Shown here: positions 16,051 through 24,446 of the stretch, piece by piece
Position numbering within the stretch: the first letter of the stretch is position 1
Layout: every line of letters starts with the position of its first letter
The notes under the pieces: model-generated
Databases searched by the model: none
The model's input: only the letters and a program-made list of their open reading frames with translations
What the model was told of the DNA's origin: nothing
Program-made: the position numbers and the translations under genes
From: an uncultured Alistipes sp.
Lineage (GTDB): Bacteria; Bacteroidota; Bacteroidia; Bacteroidales; Rikenellaceae
Assembly: GCF_949296715.1 (NCBI RefSeq)
Contig: NZ_CASFQD010000010.1
Coordinates: forward strand, 1 to 26,503
Reading direction: 5' to 3'
DNA: 26,503 bases

Positions 16051-17325
16051 TCAGACCTTGACCGTGGGGATGTCGTCGAGGTCGGTGGTGTAGTTCTTCG
16101 AGAGGTGTCCGCGGTTCATTTTCAGCGGCGCAAGGCCCTGCGACGCCACGACGATGCGTCCGCGGCCGAACTGCCGGTTGGCGGCATCGACGGCCTCCAT
16201 CAGGCGGTTGTGGCGCGCCCGGTCCACCGGGTCGAACAGGTCGGTCTGCGTGCCGATGCGGTCGCTCAACTCCGAAAAGATCACCCCGGCCTTCTTGTAG
16301 CCGTAGCCGCGGCGGAAAATCTGCCGCAGGACCCCGGCAGCCAGCGGCACGAGCTCCAGCGTGTCGTCCGTGGCGACGGCCGGGCGCACGGTGCGGCTCT
16401 CGAAATACTGGGGCAGCTCCTCGCGGTGGCGGTTCGTGTAGATGTAGACGGTGACCTCGCCGCAGAGGCTGCTCTGGCGCCGCAGTTTCTCGGCGCACAT
16501 CGCCGCAAAGGTCGCCACCGAGCTGTGCAGCTCGTCGTAGTCGGTCAGCTCGTGGGCGAAGCTGCGCGAGACGGAGATCTGCTGCCGCTGCCGCGGGGCG
16601 TTCTCGAAGTCGATGCACGCCTCGCCCTGCAGTTCGCGCCACATGCGCACGCCCGGGAGGTTCATCCGCGCGCGCACCCATCCTTCGGGCCGCTGCACGA
16701 AGTCGTAGGCCGTGACGACGCCCGCCTGCTCGAGCATGCGCAGGTGCCGCCGCCCCACGCCCCAGACATCGCCGATCGGAAAGCGGCGCAGCACCTTCTC
16801 GATGTCCGCCGGGCGGTACATCAGGCAGCTGCCGTCGAGCCGCGGATAGTGCTTGCAGAGTTTCGAGGCGATCTTGGCCAGCGTCTTGGTCGGGGCGATG
16901 CCGATGCTCACGGGGATGCCCGTGTTGCGCTGGACGGTGCGGCTGATGCGGTGGCCGAGCGCGTCGAGCTCCTCCGTCGCGATGCCCCGCAGGTCGAGGA
17001 ACGCCTCGTCGATCGAGTAGACCTCGGCTGCGGGCACCAGCTGCCGCAGCGTCCGGATCACGCGGCGCGACATGTCGCCGTAGAGCACGAAGTTCGTCGA
17101 GAAGGTCGCCACGTCGTGCTGTCGGATGACCTCGCGCAACTGGTAGAAGGGCTGGCCCATGCGGATGCCGAGCGCCTTGGCCTCGTTCGAGCGGGCGATG
17201 ACACATCCGTCGTTGTTCGAGAGCACGATCACGGGACGTCCGTTCAACTCGGGACGGAAGACACGCTCGCACGAGGCGAAGAAGTTGTTGCAGTCGCAGA
17301 GTCCGTACATGGCCGTGGCCCGCAT
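16051..17325 (-). CDS. umuC: Y-family DNA polymerase, UmuC type (Pol V catalytic subunit)
   Basis: A 424-residue translesion DNA polymerase. The palm has the first catalytic Asp in YGLCDCNNFFASCE (Asp11) and the paired acidic residues in VYSIDEAFLDL (Asp106, Glu107). The steric-gate region FFASCERVF and NDGCVIARSNEAK fit UmuC. A helix-hairpin-helix region with DVWGVGRR lies near 180, followed by a little-finger domain and the UmuC-specific C-terminal extension. It starts 7 bases after umuD (or 22 if the ATG at 17310, giving MYGLCDCN, is used) and is expressed from the same transcript. With cleaved UmuD it should copy across DNA damage. No SOS box was recognised upstream of the pair, so DNA-damage control is assumed from the family only. 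Confidence 0.94.
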   Translation of the reverse strand: MRATAMYGLCDCNNFFASCERVFRPELNGRPVIVLSNNDGCVIARSNEAKALGIRMGQPFYQLREVIRQHDVATFSTNFVLYGDMSRRVIRTLRQLVPAAEVYSIDEAFLDLRGIATEELDALGHRISRTVQRNTGIPVSIGIAPTKTLAKIASKLCKHYPRLDGSCLMYRPADIEKVLRRFPIGDVWGVGRRHLRMLEQAGVVTAYDFVQRPEGWVRARMNLPGVRMWRELQGEACIDFENAPRQRQQISVSRSFAHELTDYDELHSSVATFAAMCAEKLRRQSSLCGEVTVYIYTNRHREELPQYFESRTVRPAVATDDTLELVPLAAGVLRQIFRRGYGYKKAGVIFSELSDRIGTQTDLFDPVDRARHNRLMEAVDAANRQFGRGRIVVASQGLAPLKMNRGHLSKNYTTDLDDIPTVKV

Positions 17326-17332
17326 CGGGCGT

Positions 17333-17785
17333 TCAGATTTTCTTGATGGCGTAGGTGACCACGCCCCAGATGGCGAAGTCGTTGTCGCGGCTCACCTCGA
17401 TGGGGCGGTAGCGGGGGTTGGCCGGCATGAGCGTCAGGCGGTCACGGCCCATGCGCACGCGCTTGAGCGTGAACTCCCCGTCGAGGAAGCAGACGGCCAC
17501 GCAGCCGTCATAGGGCTCAATCGACTTGTCGACGACCAGCAGGTCGCCGTCGTCGATGCGGTCGTCCTTCATCGAGTCGCCGCTCACACGCACGAAGAAG
17601 GTCGACGCCGCATTGCGGATGAGCGTGCGGTTCAGGTCGATCGACGGCTCGAGGAAATCCTCGGCCGGCGAGGGAAAGCCCGCCGAGACGCCGCTCGCGG
17701 CGAGCGGCACGTCCGCCTGCGTCGAGGTGTCGGGCGTGATGATTTCGAGACGGAGTTCCTCCTCCTGCATGTCTTCCTCCTGCAT
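17333..17785 (-). CDS. umuD: LexA/UmuD-family self-cleaving subunit of Pol V
   Basis: A 150-residue S24-type protein. The cleavage site is Ala35-Gly36 in SAGFPSPAEDF, where E. coli UmuD has Cys-Gly. The catalytic serine is Ser71 (VSGDSMKD) and the lysine is Lys108 (GEFTLKRV). Removal of the first 35 residues after RecA contact would activate it as partner of UmuC. The start is ambiguous: ATG codons at 17785 and 17770 are both in frame and belong to a near-perfect 15-base duplication (ATGCAGGAGGA). The second has AGGAGG directly before it. mutS ends 100 bases upstream on the same strand with no clear promoter between, so the genes may share a transcript. Confidence 0.93.
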   Translation of the reverse strand: MQEEDMQEEELRLEIITPDTSTQADVPLAASGVSAGFPSPAEDFLEPSIDLNRTLIRNAASTFFVRVSGDSMKDDRIDDGDLLVVDKSIEPYDGCVAVCFLDGEFTLKRVRMGRDRLTLMPANPRYRPIEVSRDNDFAIWGVVTYAIKKI

Positions 17786-17885
17786 GGCTTCTGTTCGTTG
17801 GACGGTGACGGCCGTGACGCTGTAAAATCCGGGCCCCGGCGCCCTTGTCCCGCGGGTCGGGACCGGACGGCGGGCCGGCTGCGGG

Positions 17886-20570
17886 TCAGATGCCGGTGAT
17901 CTTCTTGATTTCGTTGAGTTTGTTGAGCGCCTCGATCGGCGTCAGCGTGTTGATGTCGATACCCTTGATCTGGTCGCGTATCTGCACCAGCACGGGGTCG
18001 TCCAGCTGGAACATCGACAGCTGCATGTTCTGCGGCACGGCGCTTTCGGCCGCCTCGCGCACGGCGTGCGCCGTGTGGCGCTTCCCGCGTTCGCGGGGGC
18101 TGCGGCTCGGGACGATCTCGTTGTTGCCGTAGACCTGCTCGAGGTTGCGCAGAATCTCGTCGGCCCGCGCCACGACCGAGGCCGGCATGCCCGCCATGCG
18201 CGCCACGTGGATACCGAACGAGTGCTCCGTGCCGCCGCGCTCGAGCTTGCGCAGGAAGACGATCTGGTTGCCCATCTCCTTGACCGTGACGTGGTAGTTC
18301 TTCACGCGCGGACACATCTGCTCCATCTCGTTGAGTTCGTGGTAGTGCGTGGCGAAGAGCGTCTTGGCATGAGCCGTGGGGTGGTTGTGCAGGTATTCGA
18401 CCATGGCCCAGGCTATCGAGATGCCGTCGTAGGTCGACGTGCCGCGCCCGATCTCGTCGAGCAGCACGATGCTGCGCTCCGAGATGTTGTTCAGGATGCT
18501 CGCCGACTCGAGCATCTCGACCATGAAGGTCGACTCGCCCTGCGAGATGTTGTCCGAAGCCCCGACGCGCGTGAAAATCTTGTCCACGACGCCGATGTGC
18601 GCCGATTTGGCCGGGACGAACGAGCCCATCTGCGCCATGAGGATGATGAGGGCCGTCTGCCGCAGCAGGGCCGATTTTCCCGACATGTTGGGACCCGTGA
18701 TCATCATGATCTGCTGCTGCTTGTCGTCGAGCATCACGTCGTTGGGGATGTACTCCTCGCCGACGGGCATCAGCGTCTCGATGACCGGGTGCCGCCCGGC
18801 GCGGATGTCGATCACGCTGCCCTCGTCGAGCTCCGGGCGCACGTAGCGCCGCTCGCAGGCGATGCGCGCGAAGGATTGCAGGCAGTCGATGCGCGCCACG
18901 GCTGCGGCGTCGCGCAGCAGCACCGTGAGCGATCCGCAGATGTAGGCCATCAGTTCGGCATAGAGCCGCTGCTCGATGACGAGCATCTTCTCCTCGGCGC
19001 CCAGAATCTTCTCCTCGTACTCCTTGAGCTCCTCGGTGATGTAGCGTTCGGCGTTGGCAAGCGTCTGCTTGCGGATCCACGTCCCGGGCACCTTCTCCTT
19101 GTGGGCGTTGCGCACCTCGATGTAGTAGCCGAAGACGTTGTTGTAGCTGATCTTCAACGACGGGATGCCCGTCGCCTCGCTCTCGCGCTGCTGGATGCGC
19201 GCGAGGTAGTCCTTGCCGTGCAGGGCGATGCGGCGCAGATCATCGAGTTCGGGATCGACACCGTCGGCGATGACGCCGCCCTTCTGTATCTGGTTGTTCT
19301 GCGGATCGGGGTAGATGTCGCGGGCGATGCGCTCGCGCACCGCCGTGAGGGGGTCGATCCCGCCGGCCAGTTCGTGCAGCCGTTCGCAGTCGGTGGATTC
19401 CAGCGCCGCCTTGAGCAGTTCGAGCGCCGCGAGCGAGTTCTTGAGCTGCACCAGCTCGCGGGGCGTCACGCGCGAGGCCGCGATGCGCGAGGAGATACGC
19501 TCCAGGTCGCCGATCATCGCCACCTGCTCGCGCACGGCGTCGGCCAGCTCCGCGTCGCCGGTGAAGCGCTCGACGACGTCCAGCCGCCGGTTGATCCGCG
19601 CCGTATCCATGATCGGCATGGCGATCCAGCGCTTGAGCAGCCGTCCGCCCATCGGCGTGAGCGTGCGGTCGATCACCTCGGCGAAGCTGCTCTTCTCCTG
19701 CGCGCCGTTCGAGGCGAAGAGCTCCAGGTTGCGGATCGTGAACTTGTCGACCCAGACGTAGTCGTTCTGGTCGAGGCGCGCGATCGAGCGGATGTGGCCC
19801 GTGTCGCGGTGCTCGGTGAATTCGAGGTAGTGGAGGATGGCGCCGGCGGCCGAGATGCCGCTCGTCATGTGGTCGACGCCGAATCCCTTGAGCGAGGAGG
19901 TGCCGAACTGTTTGCAGAGCTTCCCGCGGTTGACCTCCTCCGTGAAGACCCATTCGTCGAGCCGGTAGGTATAGTGCTTCGAGCCGAAAGCCCCGGTGAA
20001 GCGCTCCTCGCAGCCGCGCTGGTAGATGATCTCCTTGGGCGCGAGGTTCGAGATGAGCTTGTCGATGTAGGTGTCCGACCCTTCGGCCACGTAGAACTCG
20101 CCCGTGGAGATGTCCAGAAAGGCCGCGCCCGTCGACCTGCGGCCGAAGTAGACCGAGCCGAGGTAGGTGTTCTCCTTGTTGGCGAGGATGTTGTCGCCCA
20201 GTACGACGCCGGGGGTCACCAGCTCGATGACGCCGCGCTTGACCAGCCCCTTGACGAGTTTCGGGTCCTCGAGCTGCTCGCAGATGGCCACGCGCTCGCC
20301 CGCGCGCACCAGCTTGGGCAGGTAGGCGTCGATGGCGTGGTAGGGGAATCCCGCCAGTTCGACGTAGGAGGCGGCGCCGTTGGCGCGGCGCGTGAGCGTG
20401 ATGCCCAGGATGCCGCTGGCCTTGATCGCGTCGTCGCCGAACGTCTCGTAGAAGTCGCCCACGCGGAAGAGCAGGATGGCGTCGGGATGCACCGCCTTGA
20501 TGGCATAGTACTGCTTCATGAGCGGTGTCTCGACATATTTTTTGTTGTCGGTTTTCTTTTCCGGAGTCAC
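17886..20570 (-). CDS. mutS: DNA mismatch repair protein MutS
   Basis: An 894-residue MutS1. The mismatch-reading Phe-x-Glu is in RVGDFYETFGDD (Phe40, Glu42). The connector and clamp domains fill the middle (PMGGRLLKRWI near 310). The ATPase has Walker A GPNMSGKSALLRQ near 625 and Walker B VLLDEIGRGTSTYDG near 700, followed by FATHYHEL. The C-terminal helix-turn-helix dimerisation segment ends the protein. Translation starts at GTG (20568-20570) in this reading; the in-frame ATG at 20519 (MKQYYAIK) would remove 17 poorly conserved residues, so the true start is open. umuD and umuC follow on the same strand. No MutL gene is in the window. Confidence 0.96.
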   Translation of the reverse strand: MTPEKKTDNKKYVETPLMKQYYAIKAVHPDAILLFRVGDFYETFGDDAIKASGILGITLTRRANGAASYVELAGFPYHAIDAYLPKLVRAGERVAICEQLEDPKLVKGLVKRGVIELVTPGVVLGDNILANKENTYLGSVYFGRRSTGAAFLDISTGEFYVAEGSDTYIDKLISNLAPKEIIYQRGCEERFTGAFGSKHYTYRLDEWVFTEEVNRGKLCKQFGTSSLKGFGVDHMTSGISAAGAILHYLEFTEHRDTGHIRSIARLDQNDYVWVDKFTIRNLELFASNGAQEKSSFAEVIDRTLTPMGGRLLKRWIAMPIMDTARINRRLDVVERFTGDAELADAVREQVAMIGDLERISSRIAASRVTPRELVQLKNSLAALELLKAALESTDCERLHELAGGIDPLTAVRERIARDIYPDPQNNQIQKGGVIADGVDPELDDLRRIALHGKDYLARIQQRESEATGIPSLKISYNNVFGYYIEVRNAHKEKVPGTWIRKQTLANAERYITEELKEYEEKILGAEEKMLVIEQRLYAELMAYICGSLTVLLRDAAAVARIDCLQSFARIACERRYVRPELDEGSVIDIRAGRHPVIETLMPVGEEYIPNDVMLDDKQQQIMMITGPNMSGKSALLRQTALIILMAQMGSFVPAKSAHIGVVDKIFTRVGASDNISQGESTFMVEMLESASILNNISERSIVLLDEIGRGTSTYDGISIAWAMVEYLHNHPTAHAKTLFATHYHELNEMEQMCPRVKNYHVTVKEMGNQIVFLRKLERGGTEHSFGIHVARMAGMPASVVARADEILRNLEQVYGNNEIVPSRSPRERGKRHTAHAVREAAESAVPQNMQLSMFQLDDPVLVQIRDQIKGIDINTLTPIEALNKLNEIKKITGI

Positions 20571-20597
20571 TGCGGTGATCGTGTTGGTTTATCCCTA

Positions 20598-20605
20598 CAA
20601 AGATA
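20598..20605 (-). promoter_or_regulatory. -7 element (TATCTTTG on the minus strand) for mutS
   Basis: TATCTTTG on the minus strand, 28 bases before the mutS start codon, fits TAnnTTTG. No TTG stands at the standard 19-base distance, so the -33 part is weak. The surrounding 20571-20789 region otherwise holds only the hairpin at 20679. Confidence 0.6.
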
Positions 20606-20678
20606 GCGGAATATTTCGCAAAACGTGCCGCGCGCGATTCAAAAATATTTTCGCACCGCCCCTCCGTTGGGCAAAGGA

Positions 20679-20708
20679 AAACGGGCCGTACACGAGTACG
20701 GCCCGTTT
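20679..20708 (-). terminator. Perfect hairpin, terminator of the lipoprotein gene
   Basis: 13-bp perfect stem AAACGGGCCGTAC (20679-20691) / GTACGGCCCGTTT (20696-20708) with a four-base loop. Read on the minus strand it follows the lipoprotein stop by 81 bases and ends in a short TTT-CC-TTT tract. It also separates that gene from the mutS promoter. Confidence 0.75.
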
Positions 20709-20789
20709 CCGGTGCACTCTCCGGGGATCGCATTGCGCGCCTCCCCGGGAGTCGGGATGTCGGGCTTCTGTCCGTTCCGGTTCCTCCCG

Positions 20790-22183
20790 TTAGCGGGACG
20801 CGGGGCGCGCCTGCGACAGCTTGACGGCCTTTTTCACGGCTGCGGGGGCAGGTGCGGCCGCAGGGCGCAGGTTCACACCGGCGGACGAGGCCGAGAACAT
20901 CATGCCCGTGTAGCTGACCTTCACCGAGAAGTCGCCCGACTTGGCGTCGACCGTCACGGTGTAGAACATCGACATGTCGTCGCCCATGATCGTGATCGTG
21001 CCCGACTCCAGCAGGGCATACTGCTCGAATTCCATCGTTTCCTCGTTCAGCAAGGCGTAGAACGACGGGTTGAGCGTCGAGGTGATGCGTCCGGCGATGG
21101 CCGTGCGGGCCTGGTTCGTATTGTTGATCTCATAGGTTCCGGAGATGGCTTCTCCGTGGGGGAACCACACGTCGAGGTAGAGCTGTTTCATCGACTCGTA
21201 GTCGCTGAGCATCACCGTGGCCTGGTCGAGTCCCGAGCCCTCGGGCGTCTCGCCCCAGTTCGAGTAGAAGGCCGAGGTCATGCCGCCCAGCGTCGTGTCG
21301 ACGTCCTCGGTAATCGTCGCCGAGGGATTGCCCGCGAAGTCGAAGCGGTATTCGGCCACGCTGGTCGTGATGCCGTCCTCATAGCCTGCCGCCACGACCA
21401 CGTTCTCGCCGACCGTGGCCTTGAGGATCATGCTCGTCGAGACGGGACCCACAAAGAGGCTCTCTTCCAGAATACTCTCTTCGATGTAGGTCTCCACGAG
21501 GTCCTTGATGCACTCCTCGGCCGAACCGTTGAAGTACTGCTGGTAGTCTTCGGCCGAGAGCAGGCCCCATACGTAGTTCTCTTCACCCGACGGCGTGAGC
21601 GTGAGCTTGTAGGTCTCGGGATCGTAGGCGATGTCGAACGTCATGCCCGAGTGCTCGACGTCGAGTGTCGTGAACTCCTTGATGACCGAGATGTCGGACG
21701 TGACCTTGCCCTGCAGGTTGACGCCGCAGGCCCATACGCAGTACTCCGTCAGCGGATTGAGCGTCTGGTATTCGAACTCCGCAATGCCTTTGCTGGCAAT
21801 GGCCAGCTCCATCAGCTCCTCGAGCTAGGAGACCTGGCCCGCTTCGATGTAGCGGTCGGCGTACTCCTGCACCATGGCCTCGAACCGGTCGATGAGCGCC
21901 TGCTGGTTGTCGGCATACTGTGCCTCGTACTCCGACTTGGCCATTACGTCGAAATAGTAGTAGTCCGTGTAGCCGTCGATCGGCGAGACGATGACCTTTG
22001 CCGACGAAGCCGTGATGTCCGTCACGTCGCAGGCGAAGGAGAGTTCGGTATCCGGTTCGGGGTCGGGGTCCGGTTCCGGCTTGTCCGAATCGTTGTCCTT
22101 GTCGCATGCGGCAAGCATGCAGACCGCGGCGAAGGCTGTCAGACCGTACCGCAGAAAGAGGATAATTTGTTGGTGTAAAGCAT
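20790..22183 (-). pseudogene. Disrupted FN3-like repeat lipoprotein (frameshift in signal peptide plus in-frame amber codon)
   Basis: Two open frames, 22295-21825 and 21812-20790, lie in the same frame and are separated only by one TAG codon (plus strand 21825-21827) and four sense codons. Read through, they give one lipoprotein of about 460-500 residues. It has a signal peptide ending in MLAAC, an Asp/Glu/Pro-rich linker, two related fibronectin-III-like modules (the amber falls inside the first, in a helix ending EAGQVS and resuming LEELMELA), and a C-terminal beta-rich domain. The natural start appears to be the ATG at 22183, which has the usual A-rich upstream sequence but enters another frame. 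Adding one base in the CTCTTTCTG stretch near 22155 would give MLYTNKLSSF followed directly by LRYGLTAFAAVCMLAAC. Function unknown. Either a real pseudogene or sequencing/assembly errors. Confidence 0.7.
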
Positions 22184-22303
22184 GATTTGATTGATTTGTG
22201 GTTAATGATGATGTGGAATTTGGGGCATGAAGTGTCAAGGAACCGTCCGTTCCGTCGAGTGGTGTTCGCGGAGTCCGCAGCGGGAACACCGGCATTTACA
22301 CCA

Positions 22304-22311
22304 CAAAAATA
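22304..22311 (-). promoter_or_regulatory. -7 element (TATTTTTG on the minus strand) for the lipoprotein gene
   Basis: TATTTTTG on the minus strand fits TAnnTTTG and leaves a leader of about 115 bases to the ATG at 22183. No clear -33 TTG at 19 bases. Confidence 0.55.
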
Positions 22312-22414
22312 AGCATTTCCGGCCGGAATACCTATCCCGAATATGTCTGTTTTTCGAAAAAAATGTTCATACAGGGATTTCCGACACACGGAACAGCCCG
22401 TTTCCGCCGCTCTG

Positions 22415-22990
22415 TCAGAGGATTCCCGCTTCGGTGAAGACACGCCGGTAATATGCGGCCTTCCACTCCACGGGCCGCGGATAGGCGCGCGACGAGGAGG
22501 GCATGCGCCACAGGGTCAGCTCCCGGCCGGCGTATGCGAAGGCCGTACTGCACCCTACGGGCGGTTCGCCGCACCCCGTGATGCGGCAGAGCGTGTCGGT
22601 GGCCTTCTGCCCCGTGGTGACGATCGTCCGGCACGAGGGAATAGCCCCGAGCAGGGCGGAGAGGTCCACCTCGCGCACGACCTGAAGAAAATTGTCCGAA
22701 GCGTTGTCCTTCAGTCGGATGACCTCCTCGGCCGTGTCGTAGAGCGCGATGCCCCGTTCGCGGCAGAAGGCCTCGATGCGCGGCTGGTCGAAGCGGCGGC
22801 CGTCCGCCGTGAGGAAGTACGCCTTGTCGCCCGCGGCCAGCAGCCCCACGATGCGCCACATGTCGTTCTGGAGGTTGGGGTAGAAGAACTCCATCGACCA
22901 GCGCCTGCGCTGCGGCGGGAAGCTGCCCAGCATCAGCAGCCGGGCGTTCTCCGGCAGGAAGGGCCGGAGCGGATGTTGTTCGCTATTCAT
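22415..22990 (-). CDS. Uracil-DNA glycosylase superfamily protein (hypoxanthine/uracil-DNA glycosylase-like)
   Basis: A 191-residue soluble protein. RLLMLGSFPPQRRR (18-30), then FFYPNLQNDMWRIVG (35-49) match the first active-site motif of the Mug/HDG-like branch, with Asn42 as candidate catalytic or base-binding residue. MPSSSRAYP (163-171) is in the place of the DNA-intercalating second motif, which usually begins with His or a related residue. It would cut the glycosidic bond of a deaminated base. It is not the classical family-1 UDG, which carries GQDPYH. Its ATG overlaps the stop of the helicase gene by 8 bases (ATGAATAG), so translation is probably coupled. Base specificity cannot be told from sequence. 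Confidence 0.75.
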   Translation of the reverse strand: MNSEQHPLRPFLPENARLLMLGSFPPQRRRWSMEFFYPNLQNDMWRIVGLLAAGDKAYFLTADGRRFDQPRIEAFCRERGIALYDTAEEVIRLKDNASDNFLQVVREVDLSALLGAIPSCRTIVTTGQKATDTLCRITGCGEPPVGCSTAFAYAGRELTLWRMPSSSRAYPRPVEWKAAYYRRVFTEAGIL

Positions 22991-24398
22991 AGAAAGCCTT
23001 GTCGAAATTGACCAGATAGAGCCGCTCCGTGGCGCGCGTCAGGGCCGTGTAGAGCCAGCGGAGCATGTCGCGCGTCATCGGCTCCTCGCCGAACAGGCAG
23101 CGGTCCACGAAGACCGCCTTCCACTGCCCGCCCTGCGCCTTGTGGCACGTGACGGCATAGGAGAACTTCACCTGCACGGCATTGAAATGGGGGTTTTCGC
23201 GAATCTCCTTGAACCGCTTGATCTTGCTCCGGATGTCGAGATAGTCCTTCTCGACCTCGTAGAAGAGCCGCGTGGACTCCTCGCGCGTGAGCGACGGCGA
23301 CTCCGACGCGATCGTGTCGAGCAGAATCTTGCACTCGAGCTCCGTGTCGTCGTAGTCCGGAAACTCCAGCACGGCATTGGCGAAGCGGAAGCCGTAGAAC
23401 TCCTCGAAGCGCCGCAGCCGTTTCAGGCGGGCGATGTCGCCGTTGGCGATGAAGTTCATCGGGCACCCCTCCGTGCGCTCCGGATAGTAGTAGTTGTTCT
23501 TCACGATCATGAGCATGTCGCCGCTCTCGATCTCCTCCTCGGCGCAGAGCACGTTGCGGCGGATGCCCTCGTTGTAGCGGTTGGCGCGCTTGTTCGAGCG
23601 TGTGATGACGATCGTCTCGTCGCGCCCGTAGCGGGCATAGCAGTCCTGGAGCTTCTCGAGGAACTCGCCGCCCTCGACCGCCTCGATGTCGGGGAATCCC
23701 ATTTCGAAACGCGGGATTTCGTGGATGCCCCGTTCGAGCATGCAGCGCACGAGTGTGGCGTTGAAGAGGATGCCCGACTGCGCCTCCTGCCGCACGACCT
23801 CGTCCATCGTGCCGTAGACCACCTCGCCGAAGGCGCGCATGGCGTTTTCGTCGAGCGCCGGGCTGAAGTCCGAACCCACGGGTGGCAGCTGGGCGCTGTC
23901 GCCGACCAGCACGAGACGGCAGGCACGGCCGCTGCGGACATACTGTACGAGATCCTGCAGCAGCGACCCGCTGCCGAAGAGCGCCCCGTCGGATGCGCCG
24001 TCGGAGAGCATCGAGGCTTCGTCGACGATGAAGACCGCATCGCGCTCGGGATTGGGGTTGAGCGAGAATTTCGATTCGTAGTCGGCATTCGTGCGCTGGC
24101 GGTAGATGCGTTTGTGTATCGTGAGGGCCTTTTCATGTGCGTATTGCGCCAGCACCTTGGCAGCACGGCCCGTGGGGGCCAGCAGCACGGGCTTGATGCC
24201 CAGTTCCTTGAGCGCCCCGACCAGCGCCGCGATCAGCGTCGTCTTGCCCGTTCCGGCATAGCCGTTCAGTACGAAAATCCGTGAAAAATCGTCATCGGCG
24301 ATGTATTCGGACAATTTTTCTATGATTTTTTTTTGCCCAGGGGTTGTTTCGAAACAAATTTTGGCGTAAATTTGGGTCGCAATACGTGTACTAAACAT
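22983..24398 (-). CDS. RecD-like superfamily 1 ATP-dependent DNA helicase
   Basis: A 471-residue SF1 helicase. Walker A is LNGYAGTGKTTL (44-55), Walker B is IVDEASM (124-130), followed by LVGDSAQLPPVGSDF (164-178). The C-terminal motor has ITRSNKRANRYN, VTCHKAQGGQWKAVF (UvrD_C_2-like) and LYTALTRATERLYLV. It is shorter than RecD2 (about 720-850) and lacks its N-terminal helix-hairpin-helix block, as is usual for the single-copy Bacteroidetes protein often annotated as an AAA or RecD-like ATPase. The frame stays open upstream to 25109, but that part is antisense to another gene. The ATG at 24398 (MFSTRIATQIYAK) fits the promoter. The downstream glycosylase overlaps its stop, which suggests a small repair operon. 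Confidence 0.88.
   Translation of the reverse strand: MFSTRIATQIYAKICFETTPGQKKIIEKLSEYIADDDFSRIFVLNGYAGTGKTTLIAALVGALKELGIKPVLLAPTGRAAKVLAQYAHEKALTIHKRIYRQRTNADYESKFSLNPNPERDAVFIVDEASMLSDGASDGALFGSGSLLQDLVQYVRSGRACRLVLVGDSAQLPPVGSDFSPALDENAMRAFGEVVYGTMDEVVRQEAQSGILFNATLVRCMLERGIHEIPRFEMGFPDIEAVEGGEFLEKLQDCYARYGRDETIVITRSNKRANRYNEGIRRNVLCAEEEIESGDMLMIVKNNYYYPERTEGCPMNFIANGDIARLKRLRRFEEFYGFRFANAVLEFPDYDDTELECKILLDTIASESPSLTREESTRLFYEVEKDYLDIRSKIKRFKEIRENPHFNAVQVKFSYAVTCHKAQGGQWKAVFVDRCLFGEEPMTRDMLRWLYTALTRATERLYLVNFDKAFYE
24344..24374 (+). promoter_or_regulatory. Promoter of the membrane-protein gene, with a 14-bp palindrome over its -33 element
   Basis: TTG at 24344-24346, a 20-base spacer and TAAATTTG at 24367-24374 face right. 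The -33 element is the left end of the perfect palindrome TTGTTTCGAAACAA (24344-24357). The whole promoter lies inside the 5' end of the divergent helicase gene. The leader to the ATG at 24447 is about 65 bases. Confidence 0.6.
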
Positions 24399-24418
24399 CG
24401 TGTCGGATTTATTCAGCA

Positions 24419-24426
24419 CAAAATTA
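24419..24426 (-). promoter_or_regulatory. -7 element (TAATTTTG on the minus strand) for the helicase gene
   Basis: TAATTTTG on the minus strand, 20 bases before the helicase ATG at 24398. No clear -33 element. It lies within the leader of the divergent gene, so the two transcripts would overlap at their 5' ends. Confidence 0.45.
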
Positions 24427-24446
24427 ACAACAAATATTAATTTAAA

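Noticed and set aside
18066..20606. 846-codon open frame on the plus strand opposite mutS
   Set aside because: Antisense shadow of mutS; low-complexity composition and no domain.
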